Of a stretch of DNA of 50,105 nt, positions 18,068-25,698 are shown one piece after another (position 1 is the stretch's first letter; the number at the start of each line of letters is the position of its first letter). The notes under the pieces were generated by a model. That model saw only the letters and a program-made list of their open reading frames with translations. It did no database searches and was not told the DNA's origin. Source of the DNA: Moraxella bovis (lineage in GTDB: Bacteria > Pseudomonadota > Gammaproteobacteria > Pseudomonadales > Moraxellaceae); contig NZ_MUXV01000042.1 of the NCBI RefSeq assembly GCF_002014975.1, forward strand, positions 1-50,105, given 5' to 3'. Position numbers and translations under genes: made by a program.

Positions 18068-18812
18068 TCAAAGAAACCGATGAATGGGTAGAAAATATTT
18101 ACCTAATTGAACCTAACGACCCCGTAGAAGGGGGCGAAGATGGCGTAGATAACCGACCACATATTGAGCTTGCCAATCGTACGGCATTTTTGAACAAAAA
18201 ACGCCAAGAGCAAGAACAAAAAACCCAAGAAATTGACGAAAAATCAATGGCTTAACCACCAAAGTGGACGAGATACAAGTCACCATTCAAAATGGCGGTA
18301 ACAACCAATCATCGGGCGACCTTGACGAAAAGCTAGACCAAGAAATCAAAGACCGCACAGATGGCAATGCCGAATTACAAAAACAGATTGATGCGTTAAA
18401 AGAGCAGGTTGCAGAGATTGTTAAAAATAGCGGTCAAACTAATGGCGGTGCAAAAACGCCTGTTACTGCTTTTGACATTAACTTATCAACCCATTATTCT
18501 GACAATGATACACCAAAAGCATGGGGAATGAGTGTGTCAGCACAGACAACCTTTGGTGGTTTTGTGCCTGTCGTTGATGGCACTCGTTCATTGGGAGCTT
18601 ATTATAATGCCACTGTTACTATCCCTGATTGGGTAACAGACAGCTCACAAGTTGTCATAACCATTACAAACAAAATTATAAATGATGCTGAAAATTACAT
18701 CACACTAGATATTCCTAATCACAGAATTAACATTAGACAAGCCCCAAAAGGTTTTCCACCAAATGAAACTGCACACCCAGCAGGGCGAGTGAATGTAACT
18801 TTTTATAGATAA
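18058..18812 (+). pseudogene. Short tail fibre protein, frameshifted
   Basis: The first frame gives MALIKETDEWVENIYLIEPN and DPVEGGEDGVDNRPHIELAN, the start typical of phage fibres, and stops after 65 residues. Adding one A to the run at 18239-18243 turns EKSMA-stop into EKINGLTTKVDEIQVTIQNG and continues to 18812. The middle is a coiled coil (DEKLDQEIKDRTDGNAELQK; QIDALKEQVAEIVKN), and the last 120 residues form a small beta-rich head that probably binds the receptor. Without the base the fibre is truncated. No chaperone gene for fibre assembly follows. Confidence 0.72.
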
Positions 18813-18900
18813 AAACAGGGCAATGGCTTTCTGCTGGAACAGTCAGTCATTCCCCATTGATAGCCAGCGTTAAACCACCTATCGCAAGAGTACGCCCTGT

Positions 18901-18916
18901 CTGCTTGTACAAGCAG
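18901..18916. promoter_or_regulatory. Palindrome upstream of the com-like gene
   Basis: CTGCTTGTACAAGCAG is a perfect 16-base palindrome, extended by GCCC and GGGC flanks into a hairpin, 45 bases before the com-like start. In Mu the com-mom leader is tightly controlled at promoter and RNA level; this could be an operator or an RNA fold. No GATC site lies in this leader, unlike in Mu. Confidence 0.4.
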
Positions 18917-18961
18917 GGCATATCATACCACATTATGAAGTATTATTGCACTAGGTAAAAT

Positions 18962-19189
18962 ATGAAACCCCTAAACTGTCAAAACTGCAAGCGAGTTTTA
19001 TTGGAAATTGATGTTTTTAACCAGCTTGCCATAAAATGTCGCCGTTGCAGTCATTTTAATCATTTTGAGCGTGCCTTGCGTACCAATTTAGCAGACCTTG
19101 CGTCTCACAACCTGTTAAATATGGAGAAACCCAATGGCACAGCCAACCCCACAAATCAACCCCAAAGCCCCAGCCAAAAACGGCTTTAA
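18962..19189 (+). CDS. com: Com-family zinc-finger translational regulator
   Basis: A 75-residue protein with the four-cysteine pattern CQNCKR...CRRCSHFNHFERA near residues 8-37, as in phage Mu Com. Mu Com is a small zinc-binding protein that unfolds the mom message to allow its translation. Position also fits: right end of the prophage, first gene of a tight operon. The C-terminal 25 residues overlap the next gene in another frame. A comparable role in unmasking the downstream genes is inferred, not shown. Confidence 0.82.
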   Translation: MKPLNCQNCKRVLLEIDVFNQLAIKCRRCSHFNHFERALRTNLADLASHNLLNMEKPNGTANPTNQPQSPSQKRL

Positions 19190-19301
19190 CTACAAGCCCA
19201 AATTTGGCTTAATCATCCAATGCGATGACGAACCCCACCAACAAGCCATCTTTGAACACCTTAAACAACTAGGCTACAAAGCTAAGGTGGTGGTTGTATG
19301 A
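19134..19301 (+). CDS. Small basic protein in the com operon
   Basis: A 55-residue ORF with GGAG seven bases before ATG 19134. It reads MAQPTPQINPKAPAKNGFNY, then KPKFGLIIQCDDEPHQQAIF and ends LKQLGYKAKVVVV. It overlaps the end of the com-like gene by 56 bases, and its stop overlaps the next start as ATGA, so translation is probably coupled. From memory, similar short proteins with a KPKYG...ICDDE pattern occur in other Mu-like phages near modification genes. Function is unknown; a small beta-alpha-beta fold is suggested by the pattern. Confidence 0.65.
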   Translation: MAQPTPQINPKAPAKNGFNYKPKFGLIIQCDDEPHQQAIFEHLKQLGYKAKVVVV

Positions 19302-20458
19302 TTGTTAATATCCATCACACTTGCACCGACTTTGACAGCTACCGAGCACAGCGGGTCAAATCCTTGTTTAATGTAGAAACTGGGGCAGATGTCAAAATCA
19401 CAGCCGACCTACCCATAGAGCCTGAACATTGGCAAGATGAAAACGGGCAAGGCGACTGGCAACTTGGTGTGATTGTCGGTCGCTCTGGCACGGGCAAAAC
19501 GAGCATTGGCAAACAAATCTGGGCAGACACGCCCATTTATAAGCCCACTTGGCAAGCCGACAAACCCATCATAGACCAAATTGCCGTAGGCGACAGCATA
19601 GACAAAGCCACCGCTTGTTTGTCAGCCGTTGGACTTGGCACAGTCCCTGCGTGGCTTAGACCCTTTCAGGTGTTAAACAATGGCGAGCAGTTTCGTGCCA
19701 ATCTTGCAAAAGCCCTTGCTGATGAACCAAACCGACTCATCATTGATGAATTTAGTAGCGTGGTAGATAGGCAAATTGCCTGTATTGGTGCGTCCGCCTT
19801 TGCCAAAGCGTGGAAACGCACCAAAGGCAAACAAGCCATTCTTTTGACCTGTCATTATGATGTGCTTAATTGGTTAGAGCCTGACTGGGTATATAACACC
19901 GACACGGGCGAATTTACTGTCAATCATCGGAGGTCTCTTTGGCAACGCCCACCCATTGCCTTTGACATCTACCAAACCAACTGGCGATTTTGGGAGCTTT
20001 TTGAGCCACATCATTATTTAAAAATGCCCAAAATGATTGCATCCACCAACTATGTGGCGGTGGTTAATGGCGAATTGGTGGCTCATTTGGCGGTTAGTAC
20101 AACGCCTGGTCTTATAGAAGCCCGTGCTTGCCGATTGGTGGTAATGCCCGAATGGCAAGGGGCTGGCATTGGAATGCGGTTTTTAAATGCTATATGTCAA
20201 ATGTGGCTTGAGGGTAACAACCGCTACAACAAGCCCTTGCGAACCATTTTTCACACCAGCCACCCAAACCTTGCACAGGCATTAAGGCGTGATAAGAAAT
20301 GGACGCAGATTAGTGCCAAACTACACGGCGACAACAAAATGCGAAGTTTTCAAACCCTATCCAAAGCAAGTGGCAAGAGTGCTGGTAGTGGCTATGGCGG
20401 ACATTTTAGAGCGGTGCAGGGTTTTAGATATTTGGGGGAGAATTTTAATGACGAATAA
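19298..20458 (+). CDS. ABC-type ATPase fused to GNAT acyltransferase (candidate Mom-like DNA modification protein)
   Basis: A 386-residue two-domain protein. Residues 50-220 form an ABC-type ATPase: Walker A GRSGTGKTS (61-69), a degenerate signature VLNNGEQFRANLAKAL (125-140), Walker B RLIIDEFSS (146-154) and a switch His in LLTCHYD (182-188). It has no membrane segment. Residues 225-350 are a GNAT fold with acyl-CoA motif VVMPEWQGAGIGMRFLNAI (281-299), preceded by NWRFWELFEPHHYLKM. Mu Mom is itself a GNAT-fold enzyme that modifies adenine in DNA, and this gene lies in mom's place behind com. I infer ATP-driven DNA base modification; a protein or small-molecule acyltransferase is possible. 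Confidence 0.78.
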   Translation: MIVNIHHTCTDFDSYRAQRVKSLFNVETGADVKITADLPIEPEHWQDENGQGDWQLGVIVGRSGTGKTSIGKQIWADTPIYKPTWQADKPIIDQIAVGDSIDKATACLSAVGLGTVPAWLRPFQVLNNGEQFRANLAKALADEPNRLIIDEFSSVVDRQIACIGASAFAKAWKRTKGKQAILLTCHYDVLNWLEPDWVYNTDTGEFTVNHRRSLWQRPPIAFDIYQTNWRFWELFEPHHYLKMPKMIASTNYVAVVNGELVAHLAVSTTPGLIEARACRLVVMPEWQGAGIGMRFLNAICQMWLEGNNRYNKPLRTIFHTSHPNLAQALRRDKKWTQISAKLHGDNKMRSFQTLSKASGKSAGSGYGGHFRAVQGFRYLGENFNDE

Positions 20459-20979
20459 GACTTTATCTGTTATGATAGTCGGGCAAAAATGGCTTGCTGA
20501 AAGGCTTTTGGCGTGGTGTTTAACCCAGCCAGCGATTAAAGTGGTTGCTGTATCGCCCCCAAAAAAATACAGACCGTTTGGCAAGATTGGCAACCACTCA
20601 CCAAATCCCCATTGCTGTCCACGACAAAACCCTAACCGCCGACCAAGTGCCGACTGGGGTGGATACCCACGCTTATTGTTTTGTGGAAAAACGAGCAAGA
20701 GACAAGGCAAGGCTTGGAGCGGTTGGCCGCCACCCAAGTCTGTTACCTAAATATAAAGGCAAAAACGCCGTCAAACTCGCATTTGATAATGGCGACAAGA
20801 TTGTGGGCGGTTCACTCTATCAGCTTGACGATGGTTGGGACACAGGGCAGGTGCTGGCTCAAAAGTCGGTAATGGTTGATGATGCCGACACATTGACGAG
20901 CCTGTGGCAAAACAAGTTAACACCGATTGGGGTGGAGTTGTTTAGGGGGTATTTGGACGGGTTGCTTAACAACCCATAA
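20448..20979 (+). pseudogene. Formyltransferase-family protein, frameshifted
   Basis: The gene starts at ATG 20448, overlapping the previous stop, with GGGGGAG upstream. It opens MTNKTLSVMIVGQKWLAERL. At a C5A7 run (20556-20567) the frame is one base too long; with A6 it continues SPPKNTDRLARLATTHQIPI to 20979. The motif GRHPSLLPKYKGKNAV and YQLDDGWDTGQVLAQ place it in the formyltransferase family of Fmt, PurN and ArnA (catalytic His and Asp present; the usual Asn two residues before His is replaced by Gly). It may supply a formyl step to the modification operon. As read it is broken. Confidence 0.72.
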
Positions 20980-21006
20980 ATGCAATACTATTTTGCAATA
21001 TGCAAT

Positions 21007-21038
21007 AAAAAAGCGTGGTAATTATCACGCTTTTTTTG
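21007..21038 (+). terminator. Terminator after the prophage operon
   Basis: AAAAAAGCGTG (21007-21017) pairs with CACGCTTTTTT (21026-21036), followed by T. It lies 28 bases after the formyltransferase stop. Confidence 0.75.
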
Positions 21039-21061
21039 GGAAAATTTTACGCTCGGCATCA

Positions 21062-21097
21062 CAAAAAACAGCACAACCGAAATTGTGCTGTTTTTTG
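21062..21097. terminator. Terminator of the autotransporter gene
   Basis: A 15-base stem, CAAAAAACAGCACAA against TTGTGCTGTTTTTTG, with a five-base loop, 17 bases beyond the autotransporter stop. T runs on both strands allow it to act in either direction. Confidence 0.78.
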
Positions 21098-21113
21098 TTG
21101 CCTTATTAATGAA

Positions 21114-24100
21114 TTAGAACTTGCTGGTGAAGCTCACACCCACTTGGGAAGCATCTGAATCGCCACTACCTGTGTAGCTGTAGTTTAGACCCACTTGGCT
21201 GTTTGGTGTCACATTATAGTTAGCACCAACCTTGGCTGACCATTTGGTTTTGTCAGTATCCCAAGTGCCATACTGTACATCTGTCGCTGTACCAACATAG
21301 CGAGTGTCTAGGTTGGTGTCACGGCTAACAGCGTGAGCAACTTGCACACCACCAGTAAGCTGTAGAGCAGGTGTTGCTTGGAACACCATATCAGCACCCA
21401 CACCTACCTGAGTTTGTTTTGCTTCGATGTCGTCAACAACGTTAAGACCGTCATTGAAGCTACCATCGTTTTTGTACTGCTGATGGTTAACAAAGGCATA
21501 AGGTTGTACACTCACGCCCGATGCAGTATCAATGTTTGTACCCGCTTGGATACCAGCACCATATAGCTTACCATTGTACTCAACTTTGTTAGAGTTTTCA
21601 CCACGGTTCGCTTCTGTATCAACTTTGGCACCTTTTACCCAACCTGATAGATAGGCATCACCCAACTTCTTAGAAGCACCAACAGTCAAGCCAATGCTGT
21701 CAGTTTTGGTTTTGTTGCCAATACCATAAACAGATTCTTCCAAGTCAAGTTTACTTACATCAAGTTGTGCACCAACACTAATGTCGGCTGCAGTTTGAGT
21801 GCTTGCACCAACACTAATGTTGTTGCCTTTACGTGCACTTGTAGCATGCTCTAGTTCTACATCATAATCATGGTGACTGATATTACCCCAAACACCTCTT
21901 GGGGCGCTAACACGCTTACCAAATTCGGTTGCATGGTTAGCACTGTCTTCTACTGCGTTTAATGCACTGTCAGCATAGAAAGTTGGGTCAAGCTTGTATA
22001 GCTCACGGTTGGTGCTTACTGTAGAAAGTTTAGATTCTGCACCAGAATTCATGTTTTCAAAACCAGTGAATACACGGTTAGCAAATTGCTTCTCATCACT
22101 GGTCAGTGAACCTTGTGTTTCTTGTTTTTTATCTAAATCATTAAGTACTTTGTCTAGGTTTTGTGCAACACGGCTACCACTGTCATTCATGCTGATGCCA
22201 TAAACAACATTGCCTGCACTTAGACGTTTGGCAGTTACTTGCACGTCATTGTTCGTGCGTGAACCACCTACCACTCTGCCATTTCTGTCTACTTCTGGCG
22301 TATATTCAACATTTGTTACTTCAAATAATGGGTTGCTTGAACGATAATTGTCAAATTGACCTTCAAGACCACGCTTAGCACGAAGTACAGTGCTACGGCT
22401 ACCTGATTTGCTGATGATACCATCTTTGGTCTCACCAGTTAGATTTAGTGTACCACCTAGTTTGGCCTTACCGTCCACGGTAAGCATGTTGCCAAATTGA
22501 GCTTTTAGACCAGCATCCACGCCACGTTGAGTGTTGATGTTGTAGTCACCTCTGATGTTTAGGTTACCTTCGTTGTTAACCCAACCACCTGTTTGACGAA
22601 CATTAGCTACATTACCATAACCTGTTAGTTCACCACCTTTAACAACCATGGTTGAACCACCGTTGTTACCATTTACTTCTAGTGAACCACCCTCGATGAC
22701 AGAGTCGCCTTTATAGCTATTATTACCAGTAAAGACAAGTTTACCTTCACCTTTTTTGGTAAAGCCTTTATCACCTTTTAGGTCATTGTAGAATACAGAT
22801 AAAGGCGTGCCTTTAGTGTCTAATTCCACATTATCCCAATAGAAACCACCATAACCTTTAGCGGCCGCTTCTGGATCTAACAAACCCCAACCATCTTCCC
22901 ATGTAATGTTCTTGCCGTTATGATTAGCGACAATTCGACGGTTTTCCCAATTGACATTGCCAGGAACATAGAAATTACCCTGATTGTCAGTGTAATAAGA
23001 GCCGTAATAACCAGATGGCAATCTACTAACCTTTCTTAGTCCTTGGTAGCCATTAGGTGAATTGGCAGTAATCTCTGAGAAATCCTTGGCAGTACCCAAA
23101 ATGGTTTGAGAGATATTTTCATTTTTCATCCAAGGATAAGCAGATTGCACGAGCACTGCCGTGCCGGACACACGAGCGGTTGCAGGTGATGTACCCTTAT
23201 AGCTACTCAGTCTGCCATCGTTGGCGTAATTTTGGGTAGATGATGTTGCGGATACACACCATTCGGCAGTTCGACCACAATGATTCGCTTTACCAAAATC
23301 TTCTCTAGGCGAGGAGACAGTAATGAAACCTTTTTTGAAGTTGCTGTTCATGAGCGGTGCTAGGTTTTCATCATGAGCATCGTTCAAGCCTTCGTTACCT
23401 GTTGCTTTAATGATAAGCGAGTCACGATTCATAATAAGATCATGAATGACAGGCAAAGTCACTTCAGCATTGGTAATACTGGTTCTGTAAGGATTTGGAT
23501 TAATCTGTCCTGTAGTAGGATTGTAATTTAGGCGCTGAGCATCGTAGTACCATTGGTCAGTGTTGTTAGAACCCCAAGAGTTGTTAAAAATCTTGACACC
23601 ATGGTCTTGGTTCAGCTTACGCATCATCAAGAAATGGTTGCCACCATTTGAACGTCGATCAATACTGTCACTGCCGTAAATTTTGGCGTTGGTCATGCCG
23701 TTGTTACCAGCGATGACAGCCGCCATTTGGTTGCCATGACTACCACTAGCAGAGGTTGTTGGGATTTCAACAATGCCTGAATCATTTTCTGGCGTATAGC
23801 AGGTGGAACGTCCAGCAGAAACACACTCAATCTGTGTATCATGCACATTTGCACCAACCAAGTCTCGGTTGAAGCGGTTAATGCCTGTATCAATCACACC
23901 TACTTTGGCTTGACGTGTATCAATGGTGTTCTTTAGGTTGTCAAGACGCTCGGCATAACCATCTTCGGTTGTGCCATAAAATTTAGATGTCAAATTAGAA
24001 TTATTTGACGTATCCATGACACTATAACCTGTACGTGTGCCAGCACTTGGTGCAGGTTGGTTGCGTTTTAGATTGGCTTGAACGCGTCTTGTGTAATCAG

Positions 24101-24458
24101 GCTGTCTCACCTCTGATGGCGATACTGGAGCAATATAGCTACCTGATATACCGCCACTAATTGGTGCCGGTGTTGGCACAGGCGTTGGAGCCGGAATCGG
24201 GGCTGGGGTCGGACGAACGAGTTCAGGAGCCGGTCTCACAGGGCTTGGCACTGGAGTTGGAGTTGGTCTAAAACGTTTAAGGAAATCTAAATAGTAATCG
24301 TAGAAAGAGTATTTAGAACTATTGTACTGTGAATCAACAATCATTGGAGCTGAGTTGGCATAACTTACCGTACTACTAGCACTAATTACCAGCATGCAAG
24401 CCATACTTAAAGGCTTAACATAGAACCCTCTCTTGGCAGGTTGAGTTTGTAATGACAT
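21114..24458 (-). CDS. S8 (subtilisin-family) serine protease autotransporter
   Basis: A type Va secreted protease of 1114 residues from ATG 24458 (AAGAGGTG upstream; the frame extends to 24509). An extended signal peptide ends near SYANS. A Pro-rich stretch of PTP/PAP repeats follows (about 65-100). The S8 triad is complete: Asp in VGVIDTGIN (about 190), His in SGSHGNQMAAVIAG (about 241), Ser in KGTSPATARVSGTA (about 424), plus oxyanion Asn in KATGNEG (about 355). Then come a passenger stem with NSYKGDSVIEGGSLEVNG repeats and a C-terminal beta-barrel ending SFTSKF. It resembles Neisseria NalP and related surface proteases. Role in host-protein or adhesin cleavage is inferred. Confidence 0.93.
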   Translation of the reverse strand: MSLQTQPAKRGFYVKPLSMACMLVISASSTVSYANSAPMIVDSQYNSSKYSFYDYYLDFLKRFRPTPTPVPSPVRPAPELVRPTPAPIPAPTPVPTPAPISGGISGSYIAPVSPSEVRQPDYTRRVQANLKRNQPAPSAGTRTGYSVMDTSNNSNLTSKFYGTTEDGYAERLDNLKNTIDTRQAKVGVIDTGINRFNRDLVGANVHDTQIECVSAGRSTCYTPENDSGIVEIPTTSASGSHGNQMAAVIAGNNGMTNAKIYGSDSIDRRSNGGNHFLMMRKLNQDHGVKIFNNSWGSNNTDQWYYDAQRLNYNPTTGQINPNPYRTSITNAEVTLPVIHDLIMNRDSLIIKATGNEGLNDAHDENLAPLMNSNFKKGFITVSSPREDFGKANHCGRTAEWCVSATSSTQNYANDGRLSSYKGTSPATARVSGTAVLVQSAYPWMKNENISQTILGTAKDFSEITANSPNGYQGLRKVSRLPSGYYGSYYTDNQGNFYVPGNVNWENRRIVANHNGKNITWEDGWGLLDPEAAAKGYGGFYWDNVELDTKGTPLSVFYNDLKGDKGFTKKGEGKLVFTGNNSYKGDSVIEGGSLEVNGNNGGSTMVVKGGELTGYGNVANVRQTGGWVNNEGNLNIRGDYNINTQRGVDAGLKAQFGNMLTVDGKAKLGGTLNLTGETKDGIISKSGSRSTVLRAKRGLEGQFDNYRSSNPLFEVTNVEYTPEVDRNGRVVGGSRTNNDVQVTAKRLSAGNVVYGISMNDSGSRVAQNLDKVLNDLDKKQETQGSLTSDEKQFANRVFTGFENMNSGAESKLSTVSTNRELYKLDPTFYADSALNAVEDSANHATEFGKRVSAPRGVWGNISHHDYDVELEHATSARKGNNISVGASTQTAADISVGAQLDVSKLDLEESVYGIGNKTKTDSIGLTVGASKKLGDAYLSGWVKGAKVDTEANRGENSNKVEYNGKLYGAGIQAGTNIDTASGVSVQPYAFVNHQQYKNDGSFNDGLNVVDDIEAKQTQVGVGADMVFQATPALQLTGGVQVAHAVSRDTNLDTRYVGTATDVQYGTWDTDKTKWSAKVGANYNVTPNSQVGLNYSYTGSGDSDASQVGVSFTSKF

Positions 24459-24525
24459 ATTACACCTCTTTGCGTTTATCATTGTCACTAAGTTTATCAT
24501 TGCCATCAATCATCCATAACAAGTT

Positions 24526-24555
24526 ATTATAGACAATTTATGCAATGCCCAACAA
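24526..24555 (-). promoter_or_regulatory. Sigma70-type promoter of the autotransporter
   Basis: On the minus strand, TTGTTG (24555-24550) and TATAAT (24531-24526) are separated by 18 bases, about 70 bases before the start codon. The -35 touches the arm of the 24554-24634 inverted repeat. Confidence 0.5.
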
Positions 24556-24662
24556 CATAGCAATCATTTACCATGTTGCAATATTGATACCCTTAAAGTA
24601 TCAATATTGCAACATGGTAAATGATTGCTATGTTGCAATATTGATACCCTTAAAGTATCAAT
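24554..24662. repeat. 37-bp perfect inverted repeat with nested 33-bp direct repeat
   Basis: Arms 24554-24590 and 24598-24634 are perfect reverse complements around CCTTAAA. A 33-base unit containing TTGCAATATTGATACCCTTA occurs at 24573-24605 and again at 24630-24662, so each half can also fold with the next. The structure abuts the autotransporter promoter and could be an operator, a recombination or slippage site, or an element relic. Confidence 0.75.
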
Positions 24663-25680
24663 TCGGTGAAACTTATTTACACAAGTTTTGGCAATTTTAA
24701 TCAAAAATAAACTTAATGTCTAGATTAAGCAATTGCAGTATTATTGTATTTTCAAAAATAAGATTGTAATTGCTTGATTTATATTATTTATTTTTTTAGA
24801 TAAACAAATGTTTATTATTTACAAATATTAACAGTTTAGTTAATATAGAAATAATGTATTATTTTTATGGCAATATTACGAATAAATAAGAAATATTAAA
24901 TAGAGTATATATGTTCATTAATTATTGATCATCGAAACAAACACAAGTTTTTGTTTAAAATAAAAACCTTATTATCGCCACGTTTTTGCCACAACCAAGC
25001 AACATGCCAAGCAGTAGCAATAAAATATTCGGTAAATATAAGATATTTATAATATTTATACACTGATATGATTTCTTCAAAATACTCATTAATTATTAAG
25101 AAAAAATTAATAAAGAATCAATAAAAATGATAGATTCATCATACGGTACATTTGTTTATTTTTAATTACTTTGCAAGTCATTTTTATTGTATTGCCATAT
25201 TATTGGATACAAAACAAATGTAAACATTATTGTAAGGATTAAAATATAGAATTAAAGCAAAATTTTAACGTTCACTCAAGTTAAGCGACAGATGATTTTT
25301 CAGCGTAAAAACTTGTCTGATAGAAAATTCACAGCCTACGTTTTCCTGCTTTTTAAATAGTCATTTTTTATTGACAACATCAAAGACGTACGCCACATAG
25401 GAAAAATAATCATTTGCATGAAAATACCTAATCGTCACTCACAAACTAATAGATGTCACAACCCGAGTTTGACGTCAGATTAATCATCCAAACACCTAGT
25501 CCATATGCACGGATATCATCTTACAGCACTTGCATTTGGCAAACCCACAGAAAGAAAACTTACACAAATAATCACAAAACTGCTTTCGTATTATTAATTT
25601 TTGTGATATATTCACAAGATTGGTTAATTTTTATTTATAACTAATTTTTATAATTATAGGTTTTGTTCCTTCATTTATAT
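24663..25680. other. AT-rich intergenic region without genes
   Basis: About 1 kb of strongly AT-rich sequence between the divergent autotransporter and nhaA genes. I find no convincing coding frame, tRNA or array. Short A/T runs and small dyads are present but none stands out. It probably carries the nhaA promoter and upstream control sites; it may also be remnant DNA. Confidence 0.6.
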
Positions 25681-25698
25681 TTATAGGAAAAGATAGTC

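Larger units (their letters stand above)
5094..21004. mobile_element. Defective Mu-family prophage with P2-like tail (BcepMu-like layout)
   Basis: The region holds a leftward early block (transposition ATPase, DUF3164, HU, GemA, Mor) and a rightward late block (capsid, P2-like tail and baseplate genes, tail fibre, com-like modification genes). That mix recalls the BcepMu group, in which, as I recall, early and late genes also lie on opposite strands. Nearly all of the transposase is gone, as are repressor, lysis, terminase, portal and protease genes. Boundaries are tentative: TGCATAGTGTGCAATA at the left (5094) roughly mirrors the reverse complement of the right end, TGCATATTGCAAAATA (ending 21004), with TG...CA termini, but no matching five-base target duplication is visible. 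Confidence 0.8.

Noticed and set aside
5103..21013. Direct repeat TGCAATAAAAAAG at both prophage edges as attachment site
   Set aside because: It is part of the A-rich start of two terminators, and Mu-type phages make five-base duplications, not att cores; kept only as an observation.
24141..24270. Pro-rich repeat tract in the autotransporter as a phase-variable repeat
   Set aside because: The units are degenerate at base level, with no pure tandem run likely to slip.
25453..25644. Open frame of 63 codons upstream of nhaA
   Set aside because: No ribosome site, composition like the AT-rich spacer, no recognisable protein pattern.
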